Shown: positions 10,266 to 20,481, counted from the stretch's first letter. The stretch is DNA of 52,791 bases from Flavobacterium psychrophilum (GCA_945862065.1 CAMAWT010000018.1:1-52791), one strand, 5' to 3'. Translations and numbers: made by a program. The notes: a model not told the origin generated them from the sequence alone.

Positions 10266-11729
10266 TTAATACTTATATATTTTTTTAGTGATTTTGTATC
10301 CAGATTCAGTTTCTTTAGTTACGATGCTATAGGCTTGTGTAGGAAGTGAATTGAAAACGTTTGTGGTTTTTATTTCTTCTTCGGTCATTTGTTTAAATTG
10401 AATTGATTCGTTTCCAAAATTATCTGTTGTTGCAACAGAAATTGAAACATATTTTTGTTTTTCACATTTTATCTCATCAGTAATATTTACTTTTAATAAA
10501 ACTGATTTCTGTTTGTTGATTTGATTCACACTTACATTAAACGATAGATTTGTAGTAAATTTTGGTGTTTCATTTGCATTAAATGTTGTAATAGTTCCAT
10601 CTTCACTTGTAAATGTATATTGGAATCCTTTTTGAAATTCGTATGAAATTCCTTCTGTTTTCGAACAAACATTTGCCATTCCTAAATTCTCTTCATCATC
10701 AGAAATTTCAACTTCCTCGGTAGATATTACAATAACTTGTTCTGTAGGCTCATACAATTCCTCTAAGGTTGTTTTTGCTAAATTATATCCAAACTTGTTT
10801 TCTGTATTTGAAATATAACTATAAATTTGATTTCTCATTCTTGTTCCTTGACCATTCGTAAAATGAACCTCACCCGCTCCATAATCATTGTTTAAATCTC
10901 TACAAGGGTTGTCGTGTCCCATTATATTGGTAATCAATACATTTTTAAATTCTTCGCCAGCACAATCTTTTATATTCTTTGAGTTTACATAAAAACAACT
11001 TGAAGAATAATCGCTAGAAGGCAAAAATAATGGTGTTGCTGGTGTATCTGTAACAAAATCTCCTGCTGTTGCCGCATTTTGACCAGAAACTAATTCGCAA
11101 TTTGAAGTACCACTCAAATTATAGGTATGTTCCAAGTTAAAATTATGACCAATTTCATGAAGTAATGTCGTGCTCAAAAAAGTTCTGTAGGTGTAAAAGC
11201 TAACAGTACCTGGCAAATAACCAATTCCGTTTGTTGCACTACTAAAAGTTTGTGGGTTTTCATTGATGGTTTCCACAACATAAATATTCAATGCTTTTTT
11301 GTCAAAAACAGGTGCGTCTGTTCCGGTTTTGCTGTAGGTTACTAAATCTCCTATTAATGGGTGATTTTTATCTGTGTTTTTGTTTGTTGATCTGATTTTT
11401 TTAAAAGCCGAATTGTTGATGTAATCAAAACCCGCAAGTTTGAAATAGATTTTAAATTTGTTATACGTTCCATTCAAAATCATCATAGCGTTTTGTGCCT
11501 GCTCTTTTCCAAAGTTTACACCTTTACCATCGGTATTTCTTACGTAATGTATTTTCACATTAAATACAAATGATTCGTTTGCAGGCGCTACCAAATCAAT
11601 TCCTTTTTGATTGAACTGATTTCCTGGTTGTGGGTCGGTTGGATTTAAAAATCTTGGGCATTCAAGCTCTTGTGAAAAAGAAACTAATGTCATAAAAATA
11701 AAAACTAAAAGTGTTAAAAAATTTCTCAT
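10266..11729 (-). CDS. Secreted zinc metalloprotease, M43-like
   Basis: The 487-residue product has a signal peptide (residues 1-19, ending in SFSQ) and the metzincin zinc site HEIGHNFNLEH with His191, Glu192, His195 and His201. A Met-turn candidate is Met270 in NIMGHD. Between them lie cysteines that could form disulfides (Cys211, Cys245, Cys256). The spacing fits the pappalysin/cytophagalysin (M43) type better than other metzincins, though I cannot exclude a related clan MA family. The C-terminal ~180 residues look like one or two beta domains but do not carry a T9SS sorting domain that I recognise, so the protein is probably periplasmic or released by an unknown route. It stands alone between two long spacers. 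Confidence 0.85.
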   Translation of the reverse strand: MRNFLTLLVFIFMTLVSFSQELECPRFLNPTDPQPGNQFNQKGIDLVAPANESFVFNVKIHYVRNTDGKGVNFGKEQAQNAMMILNGTYNKFKIYFKLAGFDYINNSAFKKIRSTNKNTDKNHPLIGDLVTYSKTGTDAPVFDKKALNIYVVETINENPQTFSSATNGIGYLPGTVSFYTYRTFLSTTLLHEIGHNFNLEHTYNLSGTSNCELVSGQNAATAGDFVTDTPATPLFLPSSDYSSSCFYVNSKNIKDCAGEEFKNVLITNIMGHDNPCRDLNNDYGAGEVHFTNGQGTRMRNQIYSYISNTENKFGYNLAKTTLEELYEPTEQVIVISTEEVEISDDEENLGMANVCSKTEGISYEFQKGFQYTFTSEDGTITTFNANETPKFTTNLSFNVSVNQINKQKSVLLKVNITDEIKCEKQKYVSISVATTDNFGNESIQFKQMTEEEIKTTNVFNSLPTQAYSIVTKETESGYKITKKIYKY

Positions 11730-12402
11730 AATAGGTTGATTATTAAAGTTAATAACTAATTTTAAAATTTTTGCTTCTGAAGTTTATTTTCAGTTTTAGT
11801 CAAAAATTGATTACTTAACAGGTTTACTTTTGAACTGACCAACTTTTAAATTGTGTCTTAATTCTGATGCAAATTTGTGCTGTTTTGTTCGGTATTAAAT
11901 TCAATAATAAGCGTATTGCGAGTTTTGGCTTTTCAATTGCGAAAAATGATTGTCTTTTGGTTTTTAATTAATAGTTTATAATTTGATTTTGGACAAATAG
12001 AATGGTTTATATGTATAAAAACAGCTCTAAATTGTAACTTTTCAATATTAAAATAGTTTGATACCAAATAGTGTTGCTGTTTTTTTAAAAACAGTATTGT
12101 TTGACTTTACTATCAAAGGTCACCTTGAGTTGGATTTAAATTCTCCAATCTAAATTAGAAACCCTTCATTTTCAATATTGTATAACAAATTAAATTGATT
12201 TAAAAACAAACTCCGTTGTACTATTGTGTAATTTATATCGTTTATTGGTATAAAAAAAAGGGAAAGGAATGTGCAAAATTTATATTTTTGTTCACGTAAG
12301 TGCCATAATTAATCACTTTAGCTTAAATTATTTATTAGCTTTGGTATAAGTTATTAAATGTCAAGTTTTATTTGTTAAATTTGATGAAACAAAATTTTAT
12401 AC
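11730..12402. other. Divergent intergenic region, 673 bp
   Basis: No gene is visible. It contains a perfect 18-base palindrome CTGTTTTTTTAAAAACAG at 12077-12094 and two -7-like boxes for the rightward operon, TATTTTTG at 12283-12290 and TAAATTTG at 12376-12383. The second ends only 19 bases before the start codon. No convincing TTG -33 element sits at the right distance from either. Confidence 0.5.
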
Positions 12403-13623
12403 ATGCCAATTAATTTAAAATATCGGTTGTTTAGAGTTGTCAATTATGGCATTTATAGTACGGATAACTTCAAGGAAAAGAAAATTTTACAGACATACAA
12501 TGTTTTCTTATTACTTGTGCTAATTAATGTACTTATAATTGGGGTTTTGTTGGGGTTTTATTCTTTTTTCAAACAAATTATATCTGTAGTGGTTTCGTTG
12601 GTTGCTTTATCGTTTTCATTATACATTAACAAAAAAGGGCATACTTTTATTAGCAAAATTTTCATTATTCAATATTTCATTAGTTGTGTGTTAATTGTGC
12701 TGTGTGTTTTCGGTTTTTTTACTATTTTCCCTTTGTTTTTCTTTCTTATTATCTTGTATTGTTCGCTTATTTTTAACAATAAAGAAAAAAAAATAATGTT
12801 TTTTTTTATAATTCAGTGCATAATTTTGTTACTAATTTCACTTACTCCACTTTATAGATTATTACCAAATTACAATTTATTGCCTCCCTCTGAAATTTCA
12901 AACATGAACTTGATTTGTATTATTGGTTTTATATTTTTCTTATTTACGTTTATTTATTTTCATACAGAATACCAACGAAAACTTGAATTGAAATACCTAG
13001 CTATCAACGTTCGGTTGCAAAAAAGAAATGAAACTAACTTACAGAACAACAATAATAATAAAAAACTTCTGTCGATAATTTCTCTTTCATTACAACAAAA
13101 ACTGTACGAATACAAGGTGCTTTTTGAAGCATATACCGATTCTTTAAATAATTTACCAAAGCAAAAGGATTCAAGTGTGAAGCTTTTTGAAAAAATGAAA
13201 CTAAAAAATAAAAGAATAGAAGAGCTCATCAACTTCAGATTTACAAACAATAAAGAGGTACTATTGAATGATAATTTTGAAAAATGCAAAATTCAAGAAA
13301 AAACTAGAAAAATTATAGCTAAAGAACAAATCAAAAACACCTTAGTAACAAGTAATTCCGATTTTGAAATATACATTCACACAGATCTTTATGTTGTGTT
13401 TTTGAATGAGATGATAAAAGAAAAAAGGGCGCTTTATAATCCCAAAAAAATTTACCTCAATTTTAAAAAAAGTACACAAAATGAAATGTCTTGTTTGGTT
13501 GACAATTGTTTAAATTTATTTGGAATCAATGTTTGCTATTTTTTTAACAACCAACAGGAATTTCTAGTTGTTGAAATTTATTTCTCAACTAGTCCTGATA
13601 AAACAGCTATATATCATGTTTAA
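12403..13623 (+). CDS. Membrane histidine kinase-like protein lacking key residues (pseudokinase)
   Basis: Six hydrophobic segments fill residues about 33-187, followed by a coiled linker and a C-terminal region. Its order recalls a histidine kinase, but the marks of catalysis are gone. KLLSIISLSL (221-230) stands where kinases have KLLSIxxHDL, with no histidine. FLNEMIKEKRALYNPKKIYL (333-352) recalls an N box of the NAxKYNP type but has lost it. CLVDNCLNLFGIN (364-376) recalls the DNGxGI G1 box. No GTGLGL box follows, and the protein ends at 406. The gene overlaps the true kinase by 8 bases and shares its membrane layout, so the two may be paralogues. A likely role is sensor partner or regulator of the kinase; this is inference. 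Confidence 0.65.
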   Translation: MPINLKYRLFRVVNYGIYSTDNFKEKKILQTYNVFLLLVLINVLIIGVLLGFYSFFKQIISVVVSLVALSFSLYINKKGHTFISKIFIIQYFISCVLIVLCVFGFFTIFPLFFFLIILYCSLIFNNKEKKIMFFFIIQCIILLLISLTPLYRLLPNYNLLPPSEISNMNLICIIGFIFFLFTFIYFHTEYQRKLELKYLAINVRLQKRNETNLQNNNNNKKLLSIISLSLQQKLYEYKVLFEAYTDSLNNLPKQKDSSVKLFEKMKLKNKRIEELINFRFTNNKEVLLNDNFEKCKIQEKTRKIIAKEQIKNTLVTSNSDFEIYIHTDLYVVFLNEMIKEKRALYNPKKIYLNFKKSTQNEMSCLVDNCLNLFGINVCYFFNNQQEFLVVEIYFSTSPDKTAIYHV

Positions 13624-14935
13624 ATATTTAGAAAAAAAAATAGAAAATAAATATAAAAACCCAATTTCTATAGGTACTGAACCTGTATATAATAAAGAAG
13701 ATATTGACTTTATTCTAAAATCTAATCTAATTACTATTTATTGCGTCATTCTTTTTGCAGTGGCTTCTATTTATTATCTAATAATTGCTGAAAAACTAGA
13801 CGCATCAATTTACATAGTAGGAACAATATTGGTGCTAGTAAGTCATTACATAAACAACATTAAATATCTGTACTTTATTAAATTTGCTCTTATTTTCGTG
13901 TTAAATCTTGCTATTTTATTACTTTGTGTAATATATAAAAGAAGTGAATTATATGTTTTTTGTTTTTTTATCGTAATTTACTTGAGCAATATTTTATTCT
14001 CATACAAAAAACTTGTTTACATAATTATTTTATCGATTGAATCTATTTTGTTTATTTTTTTTGTGCACTTTTATAATGGTATTGTAATTATGCAACCTGA
14101 GTTAGAAAAAAACATCATTTCCAACTTTGTTTTCCAAATCATTTTGTTTTCTGGAATAAACGAAATAGCGGCAAAAATTAATTATTTTAAAGATATAGAA
14201 TATTTAAAAGATAAAGCTAAATTATTTAAAATAAATAAAACTTTAAAAAAGACAAATACCGAGATTGACCAATTAAATGTGGCGGCGTTACATTCAATGA
14301 AAACCCCTTTGTATGTTGCCGATGACTTTATAAAACAACTACATGAAAACACGATTCAACAAAAAGTAAATTTTGATCGTGAAGAGTATGTAACTCTAAT
14401 TAATAACAGTATTCAACTGTCTGAAATGTATGTTAAAAAACTAATTACTTATGATGCTATTGTTACAAATTCAATTACTTATGAGTATTTTAATGTTTTA
14501 GAGAAAATAAAATTTGTATCAGAAATTGTCATGAAAAAATCGAGCAATGTTTCTATTTCAATTAATTGTGAAGATTTTTGTGAAGATTTTATGGTTCACA
14601 CAAACGAATTTTGCTTTTTAGTGGTAATAGAAAACTTAATTACAAATGGGTTAAAGTACAATTCATGTGAGATGAAAGAAATAACTATAGATGCACAAAA
14701 AAATAGATACGAAACAGTTATCAAAATCACAGACAATGGCATAGGAATTGAGCCTGCTTTTTATGATCGGATTTTTGATCCCTTTGTGAGGTTAAACCAT
14801 AACCTTTTGGTTGACGGAACTGGTTTGGGGCTTTCGAGTGTTAAAGTAGCTGCCACAAAAATTAATGGTAATGTTAAAGTACTGCAATCATCAATAAGAG
14901 GAACAACTTTTGAGTTTAAATTTAAAAACAATTAA
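13616..14935 (+). CDS. Membrane sensor histidine kinase
   Basis: Starting at the ATG that overlaps the upstream gene by 8 bases, the product has 439 residues; a longer frame reading from 13568 would lie inside that gene. Membrane segments occupy about residues 38-180. The dimerisation/phosphoacceptor site is His226 in ALHSMKTP; the N box is ENLITNGLKYN (339-349), the G1 box DNGIGI (373-378), the F box IFDPF (386-390), and the G2 box GTGLGL (401-406). All catalytic boxes are intact. It should autophosphorylate and pass the phosphate to the response regulator two bases downstream. The sensor part has no large extracellular domain, so the signal may be within the membrane or come from the pseudokinase partner. 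The ligand is unknown. Confidence 0.9.
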   Translation: MFKYLEKKIENKYKNPISIGTEPVYNKEDIDFILKSNLITIYCVILFAVASIYYLIIAEKLDASIYIVGTILVLVSHYINNIKYLYFIKFALIFVLNLAILLLCVIYKRSELYVFCFFIVIYLSNILFSYKKLVYIIILSIESILFIFFVHFYNGIVIMQPELEKNIISNFVFQIILFSGINEIAAKINYFKDIEYLKDKAKLFKINKTLKKTNTEIDQLNVAALHSMKTPLYVADDFIKQLHENTIQQKVNFDREEYVTLINNSIQLSEMYVKKLITYDAIVTNSITYEYFNVLEKIKFVSEIVMKKSSNVSISINCEDFCEDFMVHTNEFCFLVVIENLITNGLKYNSCEMKEITIDAQKNRYETVIKITDNGIGIEPAFYDRIFDPFVRLNHNLLVDGTGLGLSSVKVAATKINGNVKVLQSSIRGTTFEFKFKNN

Positions 14936-14937
14936 TC

Positions 14938-15579
14938 ATGATTAGAACTGTATTTGTAGAAGACAATGTTGTGTTTCATAAAGGTTTAAAAATAGTGCTC
15001 CAATCGTCGGTCGAAATTGATCTTGTTGGAATGTATAGTACTGCCGAATCTTTAATAAATGATTTTGAATTTGTTAAACCAGACGTGGTTATTATGGATG
15101 TTGATTTGCCCGGAATGAATGGTATTGAAGCAATATCTATTTTAAAAAAATCGACTGGTAATACAAAGTTTTTAGTATTGACTGTTCATGAAAATGAAAA
15201 TTTAATTATGGCTTTAAAATCGGGTGCCGATGGATACTTAGTGAAAAAAAATTCTTTCAATTCTATTGAAAATGAAATTATTAAATTGCATAAAGGCGGG
15301 TTTCCATTAACGCTAGATGTATTGGATGAATTGAAAAATTATTTTCAGAACTCACAAATCAATAAAAGTTTAAAAAACAATGCCGTTTTTGATTTACTTA
15401 CTGAAAAAGAACGGTATGTTTTGGAACTCATTTCAGAAGGTTTTTTAAATAAAGAAATTGCCGACAAAATTAATTTATCGATTGATTCCGTAAAAAAAAT
15501 TACGCAACATATATACGAAAAATTAGAAGTTAGAAACAGAAGCGAAGCAGTAAATAAATACTTATCACAAAGAAACTAA
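14938..15579 (+). CDS. NarL/FixJ-type response regulator
   Basis: The 213-residue product has an N-terminal receiver domain with acidic pocket Glu8/Asp9, phosphoacceptor Asp54 (VIMDVDLPGMNG) and the conserved Lys in YLVKK (about residue 102). A C-terminal LuxR-type helix-turn-helix follows (LTEKERYVLELISEGFLNKE..., about 147-208). It is the output of the kinase encoded two bases upstream. Its last four bases overlap the end of the convergent AraC-type gene, so read-through from either side would produce antisense RNA; no terminator is visible between them. Confidence 0.93.
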   Translation: MIRTVFVEDNVVFHKGLKIVLQSSVEIDLVGMYSTAESLINDFEFVKPDVVIMDVDLPGMNGIEAISILKKSTGNTKFLVLTVHENENLIMALKSGADGYLVKKNSFNSIENEIIKLHKGGFPLTLDVLDELKNYFQNSQINKSLKNNAVFDLLTEKERYVLELISEGFLNKEIADKINLSIDSVKKITQHIYEKLEVRNRSEAVNKYLSQRN

Positions 15580-16751
15580 TTGTATTTTTTTAACGACTGT
15601 ACCCGCTTGTTATAAGCTTGAGGGGTTATTGCTGTAACCTCTTTAAAAGCTGTAAAAAAAGGATTGTAAGATGAAAATCCTGCTTTTGAAGCCAATGATT
15701 CTAATGTGTTAGATTTTAGAAAATCTTCTTCTATCAATTGTATAGAATCATAAACTCTAATAATTTTTCTGAATTCAACAAAAGAAACTTTAGAATGGTA
15801 TTTAAAAATATAATTGATATGGCTTTTAGGTATATTGAGTTCGGTTGCCATCATATTGTGTTTCGAATCTAGGTTTCTAAACCATTTTTTATTCAAAACT
15901 AAATCTTCAATAGCAATCAAACTTTCATCTAAATTTAATAACACTTTAGTTCTCAATTGTTCGTCTTGAATATTGTTTATTTTATTGGACTCTTTGAAAA
16001 CCCACAAATCTACCAATACGAATTTTTTTAATTTTGGGTCATTCATCTTTTTATAATAGGCATTGTACCCAAATAAAATATCTGGTGAAACTAAAATTTT
16101 AATAAAGAGTACTATAAATAAAACCGATGAAACCCATAGAAAACTTAACCCTAAGTTGCTCTTTGGGGCTGATAAATCATAAAATAAAGAAGCCAACAAT
16201 CTAATGGAAGCAAAAAGCCCAATTAAAAAAAGAAAAGCCGTCCATTTAATTAATAGTTTGTTTTGATTATCAACTATTGAAATTGTCGAAGTCCGATTCC
16301 AAACACCTTTTTGTAACTTAAAAAAGGTCATTGTCATGTAGGTAATTACATAAATAAAAAATAATATATGAAGTACATAACGTATTGGGAAATTAGGGAA
16401 AAGATTGGAGGTCCAAAAAATATTAGTAAATCCAAATATCAAAGATGGAATCAAGTGAATTAAATCACGTTTATAAATTTGATTTGAATTTAATACGGTA
16501 TTTTTAGAATAAAGGTATAAGCAAGGAAAAGTACCTATCATAAATGGTATTAAATCACGATATATTTTATTTGGATCATGAAAAATTTCAAATTTTAACA
16601 TACTATCTATGATAAATTTTATAGATAATAAATAAAATAAAATTACCAAGTAAACATTTACCACCCTATTAATCTTTATATTAATTAAGATTATAGAAAA
16701 GGAAATAATCCCAAGCAGTCCGGTTAATAAATATAAAAAAGCTTCTATCAT
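15576..16751 (-). CDS. Membrane-bound AraC-family transcription regulator
   Basis: The 391-residue product has about seven hydrophobic segments in residues 1-225, then a cytoplasmic linker and a C-terminal AraC-type DNA-binding domain (about 285-385). The second helix-turn-helix contains LESLASKAGFSSYNPFFTAFKE and ends with TPQAYNKR. This layout (membrane sensor fused to AraC HTH) is frequent in Flavobacteriia. The target genes are unknown; the tail-to-tail position with the two-component operon does not by itself imply a functional link. Confidence 0.88.
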   Translation of the reverse strand: MIEAFLYLLTGLLGIISFSIILINIKINRVVNVYLVILFYLLSIKFIIDSMLKFEIFHDPNKIYRDLIPFMIGTFPCLYLYSKNTVLNSNQIYKRDLIHLIPSLIFGFTNIFWTSNLFPNFPIRYVLHILFFIYVITYMTMTFFKLQKGVWNRTSTISIVDNQNKLLIKWTAFLFLIGLFASIRLLASLFYDLSAPKSNLGLSFLWVSSVLFIVLFIKILVSPDILFGYNAYYKKMNDPKLKKFVLVDLWVFKESNKINNIQDEQLRTKVLLNLDESLIAIEDLVLNKKWFRNLDSKHNMMATELNIPKSHINYIFKYHSKVSFVEFRKIIRVYDSIQLIEEDFLKSNTLESLASKAGFSSYNPFFTAFKEVTAITPQAYNKRVQSLKKYN

Positions 16752-17008
16752 TTTAAGTGGGGGTAAAATGAATTATTGTATTTTTGAAAAGTTTAAAATT
16801 TAAACTTTTAGGATTTAAAATTAATTACAAAAAAATTATTTATAAATAATGCCAAAATTAGATAAAAAAAGAATAATTCCTACAAAAATTTTAATAGATT
16901 AGTAATCTTTATTATTTACTAAAAACTTAAAAATAGTTAATAAAAACACAAATTGTTTTTTTGAGTTTTTTGAATAGGTAATATTGATTGCGTAAAATTA
17001 TTGCATTT

Positions 17009-17953
17009 TTACTCGGCAGTTATAATCTCCTTAACTGCCAATTCATAGTTTCGGATGTTTTTAGTTTTATTGATTTTCTTCATGACCTTGTGCGGATTTG
17101 AAAAAATCACCGAAAAGTATTCCCACAAATGGTGCATTTTTAATAAAATATGTGCTGGACCCGAAAGAGATTGGCTGTAGCCTTCATATAAAGTTGCATG
17201 AAAAGCACTGAATAATTCCATTTTATTAGAAGGATATTCTGTTGTGCTTTTCTTAATCATGCTTGGCAAAAACGGATCGGCAATTAATCCTCTACCAATC
17301 ATCCAATGGTCAATTGTTGGAAATCGTTCTTGCATTTCTCTAAATTTTGCAACCGAAGTTATATCACCATTATAATACAACTTGTGTTGGGTGTTTTCAA
17401 TGCATTTTTGAAAAGCGTCTAAATGAACCCCTCCTTTATACAATTGATTTCCCAAACGGGCATGAATGGCAATGTTTTTTAAGGGATATTTATCGAGTAT
17501 AGGAAATGTATCTAAAATTTCTTGCGTGTTTTCATATCCCAAACGCATTTTCATCGAAACAATAATGTCCGATTCAGAATGTGCTCTATCCAATATTGTG
17601 TTTATTTTTTCTGTTTGACAAATCAATCCAGAACCCATCCCAGATTTGGTAACCATCGGATAGGGACAACCAAGATTCCAATTCAACTCCTTGTATCCCA
17701 ATTGTTTCACATACTTAGCCACAAACAAAAACTCATCAGCGTCGTTGGTAATCACTTGCGGAATCACTTCTAATTCTTCGTTATTTTCGGGTAACAAATC
17801 GCGTTCGTAAGATGATTTTATAACCATTTTTCCGTTTAAACGAATGTATGGCGAATAGTAAGTGTCTATTCCACCAAAATAATGATTGACTGCATTACGA
17901 AAACGAAAATCGGTAAATCCCTGTAAAGGCGAAGAAAGCAACTTGAAATCCAT
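17009..17953 (-). CDS. tRNA-dihydrouridine synthase
   Basis: The 314-residue flavoenzyme reduces uridines in the D-loop of tRNA. The FMN-binding TIM barrel starts at SSPLQGFTDFRFR; the catalytic cysteine is Cys96 in NWNLGCPYP, followed by KSGMGSGL; KMRLGY, IHARLG and the phosphate-binding IGRGL motif are present. The start at 17953 is preferred to an ATG 23 codons upstream because that extension is a hydrophobic run absent from this family. The substrate position (Dus A, B or C type) cannot be assigned from sequence alone. It is transcribed alone. Confidence 0.92.
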   Translation of the reverse strand: MDFKLLSSPLQGFTDFRFRNAVNHYFGGIDTYYSPYIRLNGKMVIKSSYERDLLPENNEELEVIPQVITNDADEFLFVAKYVKQLGYKELNWNLGCPYPMVTKSGMGSGLICQTEKINTILDRAHSESDIIVSMKMRLGYENTQEILDTFPILDKYPLKNIAIHARLGNQLYKGGVHLDAFQKCIENTQHKLYYNGDITSVAKFREMQERFPTIDHWMIGRGLIADPFLPSMIKKSTTEYPSNKMELFSAFHATLYEGYSQSLSGPAHILLKMHHLWEYFSVIFSNPHKVMKKINKTKNIRNYELAVKEIITAE

Positions 17954-18230
17954 AGTTTTTAATTGGTAACAAAGATATGTTTTCAATATGAATTTCAATA
18001 TCAATAGGATAAACAAAAACACACGTTTTATCGGTTTTTCAAATGATTATCTGTTTTGAAACATATAAGTCATATAAGTTTGAATATAAGTATCTTTTCA
18101 TTCTTTAAATTCAAATTAGAATGTGTCTAAATACTATTCACCTATCAATTTAAAATAAATAAGTCATATATTTTTGAAATGTAAATTGCTAATCACTAAT
18201 CACTAATCACTTTTGCCGCTTATTGCCTCT

Positions 18231-19907
18231 TTAAAAAGTTGTATTCAACGATAAGGAAAGCCCAGAACTTTCTGGTACAAATCTACAAACGCCACCAACA
18301 CAAACCAATCCACCACGTTGACGACCATAGTTTAACGCAATTCGTGTAGCATTTTTTCTAAAAGAGCCACCAAAATTATAGTAATGATGTCTTTTTTCAG
18401 GATCTGAATTACCATAATTGTACATGTCGGTTAGGAACATTGAAAATTTTGAATTTAAGTTAAATTCCATCGTGCCACTTGCCCAATTCTTCTTGTCGGC
18501 ATCAGCCCACATGTGTTCTGCTTGTAGTCGAATTGATTTGGAAGTATTAAATTTATACGTTGCATCTGCACCCAAAATATTGGTTTTTACGATTTCGCCT
18601 CCTTCAAGGAATTTTTTATTGTAATATTGATTAATAAATACAAAATTTCCCGACCATTTATCAGTGATTTTTTTGGTGATTTCAAGATTATAATCCGAGA
18701 AATATTTTTCTCCAAAACCAAAGAAATCTGCTTTGTAATTTCCTGGAAAATAATTATAATTACCAGATAAATTATTCCAAGAAGCCATGTTTATAGCAAT
18801 TTTTGTTCCGTATTTACCTCCAAAATTGGTTCCTTTATCAAAGTTATAAAAGAAGTCAAACTGCCCTCCAATTTCTCCCGATTTTAAAATGGTTGGATCT
18901 GGAAAATCGACTTTGGATTGTGCCTGAAAAACATAAATATTAGCCAAATTATAATGATGTTGCTTGGTTAATGCAGGAACATAATTCATGATTCTATCAT
19001 TATAATTAACACTTGACGATCCTCCGTTTTGAGTGTACAATTCTGGTTTTCTTTCAGAATAAAAACTCATGTTTTCCATTCGTCGTAACGAAGCGTCAAA
19101 GCCCATCCCTTTTTTAGAATATCCAAAATTTAACAAAAGTGCATTTCCAGGTTTCACAAAATTGTTGTCTATTTGATTGATGACAATGATGGCATCTTTT
19201 GATTTAAAATCAAATTCCGTATTCAAATAAAATGATTGGTGCGAAAAATTAATTCTACCAGCAAAAGCATTTGTCAAACTTGAAAAATTTTGATCAACAA
19301 TTTCAGGGTTTTCATGACGCCCAACATAAGTCAATCCAAAAACAAGTTCTGAATCTTTAAACTTTAGAAAATCTGTTAATCCAAATTCTGAATCAAAGCC
19401 AAAAATAGTCCCTTTAGATAGATCAAACCCTGTTCTTTGTTGCCCATAAACTCCTTTTAGCGTAATTGAATTGGTTGGTTTGTAAACAATTCTTCCGCCT
19501 CTAAGTGCATTATTTATACCTAAAGAACGATCTTCCCAACCTCTAAACAATAAACCGCTTCCAAATTGTTCGTAGAAATATCCGGCAGTAAGTTCTAATT
19601 TTTTGGTTTTAAATTGCACAAAATAAGTTGCAACGTTGGTTCCTTTTAGTTTCGGATTATAATTTAATAAAGCGTTCGATTCGTATGCTTCTGCTTGCAC
19701 ACCAGCAGACCAATTATCATAAGTATAATTTAAAAACAAATAATTATTAGATCTAATTGGGTTTTCTGGCTGAGTTACTTTCAATCCTGAATCATTTAAA
19801 TACCATTGAGAATTAGACTCCAATCCACCAAAAAAAGAGCCTTTTTTTTCTTGCGAATACACAGAAATTGATGCAATAATTGCAAACAAATAAATATACT
19901 TTTTCAT
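18231..19907 (-). CDS. Outer-membrane protein, DUF6029-like beta-barrel
   Basis: The 558-residue product has a signal peptide (MKKYIYLFAIIASISVYSQ) and then alternating aromatic and polar residues typical of transmembrane beta strands, ending in a strand closing with Phe (LSLSLNTTF). I place it in the DUF6029 group from memory of GSFFGGLESNSQWY-like N-termini; function is not established. It starts one base after the stop of a thioredoxin-like gene, so both are one operon, and an Omp28-like lipoprotein is divergently transcribed next to it. The arrangement suggests a shared envelope role. Confidence 0.75.
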   Translation of the reverse strand: MKKYIYLFAIIASISVYSQEKKGSFFGGLESNSQWYLNDSGLKVTQPENPIRSNNYLFLNYTYDNWSAGVQAEAYESNALLNYNPKLKGTNVATYFVQFKTKKLELTAGYFYEQFGSGLLFRGWEDRSLGINNALRGGRIVYKPTNSITLKGVYGQQRTGFDLSKGTIFGFDSEFGLTDFLKFKDSELVFGLTYVGRHENPEIVDQNFSSLTNAFAGRINFSHQSFYLNTEFDFKSKDAIIVINQIDNNFVKPGNALLLNFGYSKKGMGFDASLRRMENMSFYSERKPELYTQNGGSSSVNYNDRIMNYVPALTKQHHYNLANIYVFQAQSKVDFPDPTILKSGEIGGQFDFFYNFDKGTNFGGKYGTKIAINMASWNNLSGNYNYFPGNYKADFFGFGEKYFSDYNLEITKKITDKWSGNFVFINQYYNKKFLEGGEIVKTNILGADATYKFNTSKSIRLQAEHMWADADKKNWASGTMEFNLNSKFSMFLTDMYNYGNSDPEKRHHYYNFGGSFRKNATRIALNYGRQRGGLVCVGGVCRFVPESSGLSLSLNTTF

Positions 19908-19908
19908 G

Positions 19909-20385
19909 TTATAATGATTTTAGTTTTGCAAATAATTCTTCTTCAATTCCAGGTACATATCCGTTTTGAATATGAACTATTAAACCGTTTTTTACCACAA
20001 TTGTATAAGGAATGTTTACAATTGACAGCGATCTTTTAAAATCTTGATTTATGTCTAAAAGCACTTTATACTCCCAACCTTTACCGTTAACAAGTGGTTT
20101 CACTCTTTTTTGAGTTCTAGAATCATCTGTAGATACAGCTATAATTTCAAAATTAACGGCTTTTTTCCACTCAGTTTGAAGATCGTTTAACTCATCTAAT
20201 TCATTAATACAAGGCGAGCACCAAGAAGCCCAAAACGAAAAAACGTACAACTTATCCGTCTCTTTAAAGGATTCTTTTAGATTAAAATTTTCGTTATTAA
20301 TGTCTTTTAATGAAAGATTTGGTAACTCTTTTTGCGAAAAAGCAAAATTCACGAAAAACAGGGCTAAAAACAGGTATTTTATCAT
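19909..20385 (-). CDS. TlpA-like thioredoxin-fold protein, exported
   Basis: With the start at 20385 the product is 158 residues and has a signal peptide (MIKYLFLALFFVNFAFSQ); the upstream in-frame ATG at 20436 would bury it. The thioredoxin fold carries the redox motif WASWCSPC (Cys56, Cys59) and a cis-Pro region NIPYTIVV. Relatives reduce periplasmic disulfides, for example in cytochrome or thiol repair. Here the operon partner is an outer-membrane barrel and the divergent neighbour is an Omp28-like protein with its own CxxC, so these two could be redox partners; that is inference. Confidence 0.88.
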   Translation of the reverse strand: MIKYLFLALFFVNFAFSQKELPNLSLKDINNENFNLKESFKETDKLYVFSFWASWCSPCINELDELNDLQTEWKKAVNFEIIAVSTDDSRTQKRVKPLVNGKGWEYKVLLDINQDFKRSLSIVNIPYTIVVKNGLIVHIQNGYVPGIEEELFAKLKSL

Positions 20386-20481
20386 ATTCAAAAATTTTAT
20401 ATGCAAATAAATAAAAAAAATGATGCATAATATCAAAAAAATTTATTTATTTGTTATTCTAATTTTAATATTTCAACAATT

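Noticed and set aside
11730..12402. Possible small RNA in the 673-bp spacer
   Set aside because: An 18-base palindrome and -7-like boxes are present, but no conserved RNA fold or terminator placement that I could defend.
18191..18212. Short tandem ATCACTA words after the tRNA-dihydrouridine synthase region
   Set aside because: Three copies of seven bases in an A+T-rich spacer; too short to build on.
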